Origin: an uncultured bacterium
Lineage (GTDB): Bacteria > Cyanobacteriota > Vampirovibrionia > Gastranaerophilales > Gastranaerophilaceae
Reading direction: 5' to 3'
Assembly: GCA_937894665.1 (NCBI GenBank)
Contig: CALAWF010000267.1
Coordinates: 1 to 7,363, forward strand
Length of the DNA: 7,363 nucleotides
Below are positions 1 to 6,406 of the stretch, piece after piece. How positions within the stretch are numbered: the stretch's first letter is position 1; every line of letters begins with the position of its first letter. The notes under the pieces were generated by a model that was not told where the DNA came from, ran no database searches, and saw only the letters and a list, made by a program, of their open reading frames with translations. The position numbers and the translations under genes were made by a program.

Positions 1-46
1 CTTGCCAAAATCCGCAGTTCGGAATGACAATTAATCATAACAAATG

Positions 47-81
47 TTGTCATCCTGAGCGAAGCGAAGGATCTCTAACTG
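47..81 (+). repeat. Interspersed repeat, copy 1 (CCTGAGCGAAGCGAAGG type)
   Basis: It begins ttgtcatcctgagcgaagcg and ends ggatctctaactg at 69-81. The ending is identical to the ends of the copies at 168-180 and 337-349. The core is a weak palindrome (atcct...aggat). Confidence 0.8.
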
Positions 82-110
82 GTGGTGTAAGGATTAACCC
101 CTCACCTCAA

Positions 111-130
111 TCCTCTCCCTTGGGAGAGGA
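111..130. repeat. CT/GA-rich hairpin, REP-like unit (forward)
   Basis: Positions 111-119 (tcctctccc) and 122-130 (gggagagga) pair perfectly over 9 bp with a two-base gap, so the real loop would be slightly larger. The flanking ctcacctcaa makes this look like the common CCCTCACCCTAACCCTCTCCC repeat. There is no T-run after the stem, so it is not called a terminator. Confidence 0.7.
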
Positions 131-146
131 GGAAGTTGGTAGAGTT

Positions 147-186
147 TGTCATCCTAAACTTGTTTCAGGATCTCTAACTGAACGCA
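147..186 (+). repeat. Interspersed repeat, copy 2 (AACTTGTTTCAGGATCT type)
   Basis: It starts tgtcatcctaaacttgtttc and ends ggatctctaactgaacgca at 168-186. This 19-base ending is identical to 337-355. Its middle differs from copies 1 and 3 and forms an imperfect hairpin (atcct/aggat arms), so this is a variant unit with the same termini. Confidence 0.75.
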
Positions 187-196
187 CTGAAGAATA

Positions 197-216
197 CCCT
201 CTCCTTGAGGAGAGGG
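197..216. repeat. CT/GA-rich hairpin, REP-like unit (reverse)
   Basis: Arms ccctctcc (197-204) and ggagaggg (209-216) pair perfectly over 8 bp around a ttga loop. The downstream atagggtcagag is a reverse-oriented version of the ctcacctcaat flank seen near 101-111. This is therefore the same family as the hairpin at 111-130, in inverted orientation. Confidence 0.7.
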
Positions 217-222
217 ATAGGG

Positions 223-288
223 TCAGAGATTCTTCGTTCAAGTTCTGCTGATTTGTTCCAATCCGACGGCTTATTACTCAGAATGACG
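223..288 (-). repeat. Inverted, longer variant of the interspersed repeat
   Basis: Read on the minus strand, this segment starts cgtcattctgag and ends gaagaatctctg. These match the two ends of the copy at 47-81 (tcatcctgag ... gaaggatctct) with a longer interior. It is thus an inverted divergent relative. The ATG used here as the likely start of the prepilin frame (283) lies in its right-hand end. Confidence 0.55.
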
Positions 289-1095
289 AATGTGTTTGAT
301 AATTCTAACAAGTCCCGTTATCCTGAGCAAAGCGAAGGATCTCTAACTGAACGCATAGGAGAAGAGAGTTCAGGTTGTTCTGTTAAACATAAGGGCTATC
401 TTAAAAAATCCGCATTCACTCTTGCAGAAGTCCTAATAACCCTCGGTATAGTTGGTGTGATTGCTGCAATTACTATTCCCAATTTAATAGATACTAATAA
501 AGTTCATGTTGCAAGAACAAAGTTTAAGAAAACTGTTTCTGTTCTTAATCAAGCTGTAAAACTTTCTCAACAAAGGTATGACTTAGATTTTTCAACGGTT
601 ACAAATTCATGTGGAAATTGTCTATTAGGGAATGATAGCCCTGAAAATTCTACATCTTTAGTTGCATTATTTAATGGTTCACTAAATAATATAACTTTTA
701 AACACGAGCTGTGGATGGGCGGTTGGAAATTCAAAACCCATTCTGAAGGTTTTAGCGATTCTGTTTATTTTGGATATCAAATGCAAGATGGAACTATATT
801 TGCATTTATTGGAGGTAGTGGACATTTTAAATACTGTCATTTAGAAGTTGGGGAAGTTATAAATAACGAATGGATAAAAAATAATCCGAAATGTTTTGGT
901 TATATAGATATTAATGGAATGGATGGACCAAATGAGGAGGTTTCATGTACTAGTGGGACTACCGCTCTAGCTCCAGATGAGCCTTGTTTTGTGAAAAAAG
1001 ATATAAAATACCTAACAGATATTTTTCCTGTTGTTTATCACGATTCTATTGTTGAACCGGCTTCGAATGCTGCGGCTTATGTCTTGAAAAACTAG
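283..1095 (+). CDS. Type IV pilin / pseudopilin-like protein with long repeat-derived leader
   Basis: Numbered from the ATG at 283 (270 residues), positions 41-68 form a class III prepilin signal. Basic KKS-A44 is followed by F45 T L A E49 and a hydrophobic helix to about residue 68. The prepilin peptidase site would be A44^F45, with Ala in place of the usual Gly at -1 and the conserved Glu at +5. The mature part has six cysteines (110, 113, 185, 204, 222, 235), which could form disulfides outside the membrane, and an IDINGMDGPN segment (208-217) of the kind found in pseudopilin C-terminal domains. The likely role is a surface filament, secretion or DNA-uptake pilus subunit; which one cannot be told. 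The start is uncertain. In-frame options are TTG 205, ATG 283 and GTG 292, none has a Shine-Dalgarno sequence, and no standard start lies between 292 and the signal. The leader (about 44 residues) is encoded by repeats, so the native 5' end may have been altered. Confidence 0.75.
   Translation: MTNVFDNSNKSRYPEQSEGSLTERIGEESSGCSVKHKGYLKKSAFTLAEVLITLGIVGVIAAITIPNLIDTNKVHVARTKFKKTVSVLNQAVKLSQQRYDLDFSTVTNSCGNCLLGNDSPENSTSLVALFNGSLNNITFKHELWMGGWKFKTHSEGFSDSVYFGYQMQDGTIFAFIGGSGHFKYCHLEVGEVINNEWIKNNPKCFGYIDINGMDGPNEEVSCTSGTTALAPDEPCFVKKDIKYLTDIFPVVYHDSIVEPASNAAAYVLKN
317..355 (+). repeat. Interspersed repeat, copy 3, inside the prepilin reading frame
   Basis: The sequence gttatcctgagcaaagcgaa followed by ggatctctaactgaacgca repeats copy 1 with a few changes, and its last 19 bases equal 168-186. 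It is translated in frame as residues 12-24 of the pilin-like protein (RYPEQSEGSLTER). That peptide is a repeat translation rather than a conserved protein segment. Confidence 0.8.
1092..1095. other. Shared CTAG: overlapping stop codons of convergent genes
   Basis: TAG at 1093-1095 ends the pilin-like gene. The reverse complement of 1092-1094 is the TAG that ends the nucleotidyltransferase gene. The two genes therefore overlap tail to tail by four bases through one palindromic CTAG. Confidence 0.95.
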
Positions 1096-2201
1096 AGTTT
1101 AAAATACATTTTTACATATTCAATTTCCTGCTCTTTTGTAAGGGCAGGATTTTTTAATTTTTCTCTCAAAATATAATCAAAACATTTTTGATATTCCGGT
1201 GATGGATTTATCCCTAAATTCGCTAAATCTTTTCCCGTAATTTCTATTTTTATATCTTTCAAATTTTCAAGATATTTTTGTATTACAGGCATGTTTTGAT
1301 ATGAATACATCATGATTGATTCGAGATTTATCCCTTCAAAATTTTTGTATATTTCATAATCCGTTTTGAAATCCAAAGTTTGAAGTTTTTGATAATCATC
1401 CACGATTTTTTTCTCTTGTTTGGAGAGTGGAAGTGGTGAAATATCCGGCAACAATCCTGCATAAATTATCCATACATTTTGCGGTTTGTATGTATTTACA
1501 AGGTTTTCGATTTTTCTGATTTTTTCAAAGTCAAAAGTTAGATTTTTGTTGTTTGGTGAAATTAGTTTATTGATTCCTTGGGTTATAAATTTTTCGAATG
1601 CAAGTGATGAATTTAGGTCAAAAGTTTCTATTAGTTCTTTTTTTAGTCTTTTGTATGACATGTCGTAATTAATATTATTTAGGTATTCATCTTGAAGTTT
1701 TTTTGTATGCTCATCGAGTTCAAATCCAAAGCGTATAGAAAATTTTAGCCCTCTTAGAATTCTTGTTGGGTCATCAATAAAACTTTCATTATGTAAAACT
1801 CTTAACTTTTTATTTTTTATATCTTCTTGTCCATTTGTGTAGTCAATGATTTCACCTGTAAGAGTGTTTTCTGCCATTGCGTTAATGGTGAAATCTCGTC
1901 TTAGAACATCATCTTTTAATTCGCATCCGATGTCTTTGACTACCGGAAGATGACCTTTTTGAGGGTAAGATTCTCCTCTGGTTGAAGCTATATCAATTTC
2001 TTCCCCATCGAGTTCAATTTTTACCGTTCCAAAAGGTTCATTTATCTGTAGAATTTTGGCGTTCGGAATTGTTTTAGAAAACTCAATCGCATTGCCTTGA
2101 TATGTTATGTCAATGTCAAAGTTTTCCTTGCCTAAGATTTTATCTCTGACAACTCCGCCAATATAAAATAAATTTTTATCATGTAAATTGATGATGTTCA
2201 T
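1092..2201 (-). CDS. CCA tRNA nucleotidyltransferase / poly(A) polymerase family, class II
   Basis: This 369-residue protein belongs to the class II nucleotidyltransferases that add or repair the 3' CCA end of tRNA from CTP and ATP without a template, in the cytoplasm. Visible motifs are GG-VV-RD at 15-20, catalytic carboxylates D29 and D31 (FDIDI), a probable third carboxylate D70 (EIDIA), RRDFTINAMA at 101-110, D120-YTNG-QED at 120-127, and DDPTRILRGLKF at 143-154, which corresponds to the nucleotide-selecting EDxxR region. The C-terminal half (about 160-369) is helical-looking with no HD phosphohydrolase motif. It is a little shorter than many bacterial CCA enzymes (often 400 or more). The start at 2201 leaves only seven residues before the first strand of the fold, and only a weak GAAAG precedes it. 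Some bacteria split the job into CC-adding and A-adding paralogues, or have a poly(A) polymerase of the same family. The sequence alone does not separate these, so no symbol is given. Confidence 0.9.
   Translation of the reverse strand: MNIINLHDKNLFYIGGVVRDKILGKENFDIDITYQGNAIEFSKTIPNAKILQINEPFGTVKIELDGEEIDIASTRGESYPQKGHLPVVKDIGCELKDDVLRRDFTINAMAENTLTGEIIDYTNGQEDIKNKKLRVLHNESFIDDPTRILRGLKFSIRFGFELDEHTKKLQDEYLNNINYDMSYKRLKKELIETFDLNSSLAFEKFITQGINKLISPNNKNLTFDFEKIRKIENLVNTYKPQNVWIIYAGLLPDISPLPLSKQEKKIVDDYQKLQTLDFKTDYEIYKNFEGINLESIMMYSYQNMPVIQKYLENLKDIKIEITGKDLANLGINPSPEYQKCFDYILREKLKNPALTKEQEIEYVKMYFKL
1126..1155 (+). terminator. Intrinsic terminator of the pilin-like gene, inside the antisense CDS
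   Basis: Arms 1126-1135 (tcctgctctt) and 1140-1149 (aagggcagga) make a 10-bp stem with one G-T wobble and a TTGT loop. Six T (1150-1155), then AA and five more T follow. It lies 30 bases past the pilin stop and falls within the last codons of the convergent nucleotidyltransferase gene. On the minus strand the uridine tract is missing, so it should act on plus-strand transcription only. Confidence 0.85.
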
Positions 2202-2266
2202 TCTTTCATTTTAGCGTAAAATGAAGTAAAATAGAATAAATATAAGTTTTTTTAAGAAGGGACGCT
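2202..2266. promoter_or_regulatory. Divergent intergenic region, nucleotidyltransferase / helicase
   Basis: These 65 AT-rich bases must hold both promoters. Plus-strand -10-like hexamers are TAGAAT (2232-2237) and TATAAG (2241-2246). A minus-strand TAAAAT lies at 2208-2213. No good -35 box is paired with any of them. AAGAAGG at 2254-2260, six bases before the ATG at 2267, is a good ribosome binding site and fixes the helicase start. Confidence 0.5.
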
Positions 2267-5200
2267 ATGTTACAGGAAGCTACAAAAGCACTTAATTCGG
2301 CATTTAATAATAGTTTTATCAAAAAGTTGAGCCAATATCTCCACGACTGCGTGAGAGAAGAGGTTAAGAGTTCAACTTTTAGAAATTTGAAAGGTGATAA
2401 GGATAACAAGTGGATTTTCTTAAGAGAACAAGAATCCCTATTAACTCAAGGTTTGGAGTATTTGAAACTTGACGGCTCAAATCCGAATTTGACAGAATTG
2501 ATGATTCAGAGCGATTTGAGTACAAAAGATAAATATTTGATTTACGGTTATATGTTCCTTGTCGGAAGAAACGGTAAATCTCGCAAACGCAATGAGTTTC
2601 TTACTCCACTTTTATATGTTCCGTGTAAGTTGGAACGTAACGGGGTAAATATCAATTGTGTAAGGCAAGATGATGTTTTGTCTTTGAATACAGGGGCATT
2701 AGCAGCATTGCTCAAAAAAGGTGATGACGATGATGAAGTAGATTTGTTTTTAGAAGGTATTTTGGATGTTGTTCCGGATTTGCCGATTACAAAAGAAAAA
2801 ATGGATATTTTCTTAACTACTTTGAAATCTTTAATTCCTGATGTTGAGATTGTTGAGGATGCTTCTGAAAATGCCGATGAGGATAATATTGAAAAAGACG
2901 AAACCCCTCAAAAAGACTTGTCAGATGTGAAAATTACCGGCGAAAATATGGATGAAATCATTGAGGATGAAATCCAAGAACAGAAATCTAAACCTGTAGG
3001 TGAAATTAAAAAATTATGCGTAACTTATCAAAGTGCAATAATTTTGACTAAACGTCCTGCCGTTACTGCCGGTGTTTTGCATGAGTTGATGCAAATTGCA
3101 GAAAAGCCAAGCGGAGTTTATAGAGAAACAACTTTGAGTGTAATTAATGATGAATATACTCAAAGCGGGGATAAAATTATTCTTAATGACAAAAACGAAG
3201 ATTTTTACCCGATTACACCGCTTGCGTTGAGTGATTCTCAAGAAAAAGTTATAAAAAATATCGAGAATAGCAAGTTTATTGCAGTTCAAGGACCTCCTGG
3301 GACAGGTAAATCTCAAACTATTGTTAACCTTGTTGCTCATTTGATTGCAAATGGGAAAACTGTTCTTGTTGCTTCTCGTATGGATAAGGCGGTTGATGTT
3401 GTTGCCGATAGATTGAACGATTTAGGTGCTCCTTATTTGGCTCTTCGAGCTGGTAGAATGAATTACCAAAAACAATTGAGCTTGCAACTGCAAGATTTGT
3501 TGGCAGGAAAAGTTGAACTCGATGATGATGTTGAGGATTTTATTTTTGCAGATACAAAAGATATGAAACAACATCTTGACTGTATGAGAGAAACTGAAAG
3601 CAAGTGCGAAAAGATTATTAAACTTGAACGAGCTTGGCACGATTTGAGATTTGAAATTAAGCAACAATCTGCAAATGTTGGTGAATTGCAATATATCAAA
3701 CGAGCTTTGAAAAAAGCTGAAATAGATTCTATCAATGATATTATCAAAACATTGTCTGACAATATGGAAAAATCAGGGCTATTTGCGACTTTTGCCAATA
3801 TGTCCAGCCTTAGACAATTGAAAAAAATCCTTGATATAAAAGATTTTGAAGTTGAACCAGAAAATCTGGACAGACTTCGTGTTGAACTCGATTTTATTAC
3901 GCAAAAGTGGAAATTACGCAAGATTGAAGCTGATATTCAAAAAACAGGTAATCTTCACGTTATGATGGAACAAATCCGTCAAATGAAACGTAAGCAAAAA
4001 ACTTTAGCAATAAATATTTTAAAAAGTACAAGAAGAGAAGCTATCAAGGCTCTTTTACGTGATGAAAAGAAACGTAGGAGAATTAAAGTTCACGCAATGT
4101 CGTTAGTTGAGAGAAGAAAAAATCTTCAAAGCAGAATTTTGGAAGAAGAAGATTTTAAACCGTTATTGGAAGCGTTTCCTTGTTGGTGTGTAACAACTTA
4201 TGCGGTGTCTGATTCCCTTCCGCTAAAACCGGGCATGTTTGATGTTGCAATTATTGATGAGGCTTCTCAATGCGATATTGCAAGTTGTTTCCCAATTATG
4301 TACAGGGCAAAGAAAACTGTTGTTGTTGGAGATGACAAACAGCTTCCGCACTTATCATTCTTGGAAAAAGCAAAAGAACAATCTTTCTTGAGCCAATACG
4401 GTATTCCGGATAAATATCAGTTGATGTGGAGATTTAGAACTAATTCAATGTTTGATTTGGCGGATTATTATTCTATGAATTCTGTAATGTTGGATGAACA
4501 TTTTAGAAGTTTACCGCCAATTATCAATTTTTCTAACCATGAATTTTATTCAGATAGAATCCGTGTGATGAGAAAAGATAAGGACGATGAGTTAGCTCTT
4601 GAAATGATTAATGTTCCGGATGGTAAAGTTGATATGGATGCAACACGTAACCTTCCTGAAATCGAAGCATTGGTTAAAACATTGCACGAAATTATTATTG
4701 AAGATGAACGTAAAAATCCTGATAAACCGGTTACGATTGGTATTATTTCGCCGTTCAGAGCTCAAGTTGAACAGTTAAAAATATCAGTGCCAAAAGTTCT
4801 TTCTGATTATATGATTAAAAAGCACCAGATTGAAATTGGTACGGCTCATACTTTCCAAGGTGATGAAAGAGATATTATTTTGATGTCTTGGTCTTTTGCA
4901 AATAATTCATACCCTCAAAGTATAACGTTCTTGCAAAAACCTAATTTGTTTAATGTTGCGATTACAAGGGCTAAAAATAAATGTATAAACTTTGTTTCGC
5001 ATGACATTGAAACAATGCCGGATGGACATTTTAGAAATTATGTTTCATTTATCAAACAATATCAAGAGCGAAAATCTGCATTAATTAATAACGAAATAGA
5101 TGAAAATATTTATAAAAATAAACTGGAACGAGAAATTGCCACAGAAATCAGAAAACTTGAACACAAAGTTACTGCGGGAGTTGATATTGCAGGTTTGAGT

Positions 5201-5392
5201 GCAGATTTAGTTGTTGACGATAGTTTTGTTATCGAAGTTGACGGTTTGGAGGATAATCCAAAAGCTCACATTTCGAATATGAAAAAACAAGCAATTTTAG
5301 AACGCTGTGGTTTTAAGGTTAAACGTATAACTTATAGGGAATGGCAATATTCTGCAAAGGCTTGTTTAGATAGAGTTTTGGCAACAGAATAA
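2267..5392 (+). CDS. SF1 (DNA2/UPF1-like, COG1112-type) helicase with C-terminal PD-(D/E)XK-like nuclease
   Basis: The protein has 1041 residues. Residues 1-190 form an N-terminal domain with a PLLYVPCKLE...SLN stretch (114-141) seen in COG1112-type helicases. An acidic, probably disordered linker spans about 195-242. The helicase core has all SF1 motifs: Q325, Walker A GPPGTGKS (342-349, K348), Ia near 365-382, Walker B DEASQ (664-668), III GDDKQLP (688-694), IV DEHFRS (743-748), V GTAHTFQGDERD (858-869) and VI NVAITRAK (896-903, arginine finger R901). Between Ia and II a long charged helical insert (430-640, very basic at 570-607) is probably the stalk/1B region. At the C-terminus, E950s-D980-E990-V-D992-G and a late KR-I-TYREW (1019-1026) resemble the MTES_1575/DUF559/Vsr group of restriction-like nucleases. 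ATP-driven DNA or RNA translocation coupled to cleavage is inferred. The gene stands alone between housekeeping genes, so a defence or repair role is speculative. A strong AAGAAGG site supports the start. Confidence 0.9.
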   Translation: MLQEATKALNSAFNNSFIKKLSQYLHDCVREEVKSSTFRNLKGDKDNKWIFLREQESLLTQGLEYLKLDGSNPNLTELMIQSDLSTKDKYLIYGYMFLVGRNGKSRKRNEFLTPLLYVPCKLERNGVNINCVRQDDVLSLNTGALAALLKKGDDDDEVDLFLEGILDVVPDLPITKEKMDIFLTTLKSLIPDVEIVEDASENADEDNIEKDETPQKDLSDVKITGENMDEIIEDEIQEQKSKPVGEIKKLCVTYQSAIILTKRPAVTAGVLHELMQIAEKPSGVYRETTLSVINDEYTQSGDKIILNDKNEDFYPITPLALSDSQEKVIKNIENSKFIAVQGPPGTGKSQTIVNLVAHLIANGKTVLVASRMDKAVDVVADRLNDLGAPYLALRAGRMNYQKQLSLQLQDLLAGKVELDDDVEDFIFADTKDMKQHLDCMRETESKCEKIIKLERAWHDLRFEIKQQSANVGELQYIKRALKKAEIDSINDIIKTLSDNMEKSGLFATFANMSSLRQLKKILDIKDFEVEPENLDRLRVELDFITQKWKLRKIEADIQKTGNLHVMMEQIRQMKRKQKTLAINILKSTRREAIKALLRDEKKRRRIKVHAMSLVERRKNLQSRILEEEDFKPLLEAFPCWCVTTYAVSDSLPLKPGMFDVAIIDEASQCDIASCFPIMYRAKKTVVVGDDKQLPHLSFLEKAKEQSFLSQYGIPDKYQLMWRFRTNSMFDLADYYSMNSVMLDEHFRSLPPIINFSNHEFYSDRIRVMRKDKDDELALEMINVPDGKVDMDATRNLPEIEALVKTLHEIIIEDERKNPDKPVTIGIISPFRAQVEQLKISVPKVLSDYMIKKHQIEIGTAHTFQGDERDIILMSWSFANNSYPQSITFLQKPNLFNVAITRAKNKCINFVSHDIETMPDGHFRNYVSFIKQYQERKSALINNEIDENIYKNKLEREIATEIRKLEHKVTAGVDIAGLSADLVVDDSFVIEVDGLEDNPKAHISNMKKQAILERCGFKVKRITYREWQYSAKACLDRVLATE

Positions 5393-5396
5393 AATA

Positions 5397-5427
5397 AAAA
5401 GGACGGTTTTATATGAGCCGTCCTTTT
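5397..5427. terminator. Bidirectional intrinsic terminator
   Basis: Arms 5397-5406 (aaaaggacgg) and 5418-5427 (ccgtcctttt) form a perfect 10-bp stem around an 11-base loop. A T-rich tail follows on the plus strand (5424-5436). The A-run at 5391-5400 gives a T-rich tail on the minus strand. It sits four bases past the helicase stop and seven bases past the UPF0489 stop, so it should end both convergent transcripts. Confidence 0.9.
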
Positions 5428-5434
5428 ATATTAT

Positions 5435-6388
5435 TTATACGTCTTTATATTTCTTTCCGCCTTTTGGAACTTGTGGTTTGCCGTCTTGTCTTGAATATTC
5501 TTTTATAATATCTTCTTTGCCTGAATAATTTAAAAAGAATTCCATGAAACTTTTGATTTGTTCTTCGTCATCTTCCGGAACATAGAATGGTGAAAGTGTA
5601 ATAGAAATGATTTCTGGGCGAATATTTCTTTTTCTTATTGTAGATAACATTTTTGATGTAGCTTTATCTATTTCTTTTTCGTTTAAATTATTTTCCCATC
5701 CTCCTGTTGTGTCGTATCCGGAGTTGCTGATATAATCCATATCCAGACTTAAGAAAACTTTTTTGTTTCTGAAATTCGGTAGGGTTTCTTCTGTGCAAGT
5801 TATAACTTTTATTTTTTTATATCTTGGATTTTTTAATTTTTCTTCATCCTTTGCGGTTGCGATTTCTTCCATCCAACCTGATTGAGTATCAATCCAAAAA
5901 TATTGGACGTATGGTGTTTTATGTACATTCGGGTTAACTTCTTCTTCCGGTTTTTTAGAGTTACCTTCCATGCAGCTTCTTATCCCTTCAACATCCTGAT
6001 CCATAAAATTCCATTGCATAATTTCATCAATCGCTTCTGCTTTTGGCATAACCCAATAAACAGTATTTATTTCCGGATTTTTTATAACTAATTCATTTAT
6101 CCAGTTATATATTTGAGCTCCGTATTTGGGGCTAATTTTTTGATATACGAACAAATCGCTATGAGTGTCAAAGTTTATAATTGTATCAGGAATTTCGATA
6201 TTTTTTTCTCTTGCGGTTTCGATTACATCTAGTGCTTGACTGTGGTCAATATTAATATCAATCAGTTGAAGTTTTTTGCAAATTGTCTTTATTTTTGATG
6301 AATCTTGAGTATAAAAAATTCCCCAAATAAGAACTAAAATTAGGACTATCGGAATAAGTGCAATTGCAAATTTTTTTAACTTTTTCAT
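5435..6388 (-). CDS. Membrane-anchored UPF0489 / arginase-fold-like protein
   Basis: The protein has 317 residues from the ATG at 6388. Residues 1-6 are basic (MKKLKK), followed by one hydrophobic segment (about 7-26) and no lipobox. This looks like an uncleaved anchor or signal sequence that places the rest outside the cytoplasm. The body resembles the UPF0489 family. Its motifs line up with the six metal ligands of ureohydrolases: D48-H49-S (cf. GDHS), D74-T-H76-S-D78 (cf. DAHxD), and S-L-D216-M-D218-Y followed by a TTGG at 227-230 (cf. the DxD...GG motif). A metal-dependent hydrolase is therefore plausible, but no substrate is known to me for this family. The start is set by a GAGGG site (6394-6398), five bases upstream, and by a consensus promoter overlapping the region where a longer reading frame (from 6436) would begin. 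The gene is monocistronic, convergent with the helicase and divergent from miaB. Confidence 0.8.
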   Translation of the reverse strand: MKKLKKFAIALIPIVLILVLIWGIFYTQDSSKIKTICKKLQLIDINIDHSQALDVIETAREKNIEIPDTIINFDTHSDLFVYQKISPKYGAQIYNWINELVIKNPEINTVYWVMPKAEAIDEIMQWNFMDQDVEGIRSCMEGNSKKPEEEVNPNVHKTPYVQYFWIDTQSGWMEEIATAKDEEKLKNPRYKKIKVITCTEETLPNFRNKKVFLSLDMDYISNSGYDTTGGWENNLNEKEIDKATSKMLSTIRKRNIRPEIISITLSPFYVPEDDEEQIKSFMEFFLNYSGKEDIIKEYSRQDGKPQVPKGGKKYKDV

Positions 6389-6406
6389 TTGTTCCCTCTT
6401 GGGAAA

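Larger units (their letters stand above)
1..360. repeat. Mosaic of short interspersed repeats and hairpins
   Basis: This stretch has no convincing gene of its own. It is built from fragments of short repeats in both orientations. A tcatcctgag...ggatctctaactg unit occurs at 47-81, 147-186 and 317-355. Two CT/GA-rich hairpins lie at 111-130 and 197-216. Reverse-oriented unit ends of the type gaatgac lie at 22-28 and 281-287. Such units are typical of intergenic REP- or MITE-like sequences that occur in many copies per genome; copy number cannot be judged from this window. Open frames through the block encode the low-complexity peptides (HPERSEGS, HPKLVSGS) that such repeats usually give, so they are not evidence of a gene. 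The block runs directly into the prepilin reading frame. Confidence 0.8.

Noticed and set aside
111..216. The CT/GA-rich hairpins as transcription terminators
   Set aside because: Neither stem is followed by a T-run on either strand. They match repeat units instead.
24..251. Open frame of 75 codons in the left flank
   Set aside because: Its product consists of repeat translations (HPERSEGS, HPKLVSGS) and it has no ribosome site. It is explained entirely by the interspersed repeats.
205..282. Longer pilin start at TTG 205
   Set aside because: It begins within a repeat hairpin, has no ribosome site and adds only repeat-derived residues. ATG 283 is preferred, though also without a Shine-Dalgarno sequence.
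47..355. Possible CRISPR array
   Set aside because: There are only three similar units. They differ in length and interior, with irregular gaps and both orientations present, and no cas gene is nearby.
3463..3921. Antisense open frame of 152 codons within the helicase gene (and other antisense frames at 3014-3340, 3422-3691 and 2206-2409)
   Set aside because: Their products are serine- and phenylalanine-rich with no recognisable domain, as expected from the complement of an AT-rich, Asp/Glu/Lys-rich gene. The plus strand has an intact conserved protein.
2267..6388. Helicase plus UPF0489-like protein as a two-gene defence system
   Set aside because: They are convergent and separated by a strong bidirectional terminator, so there is no sign of co-expression or linked function.
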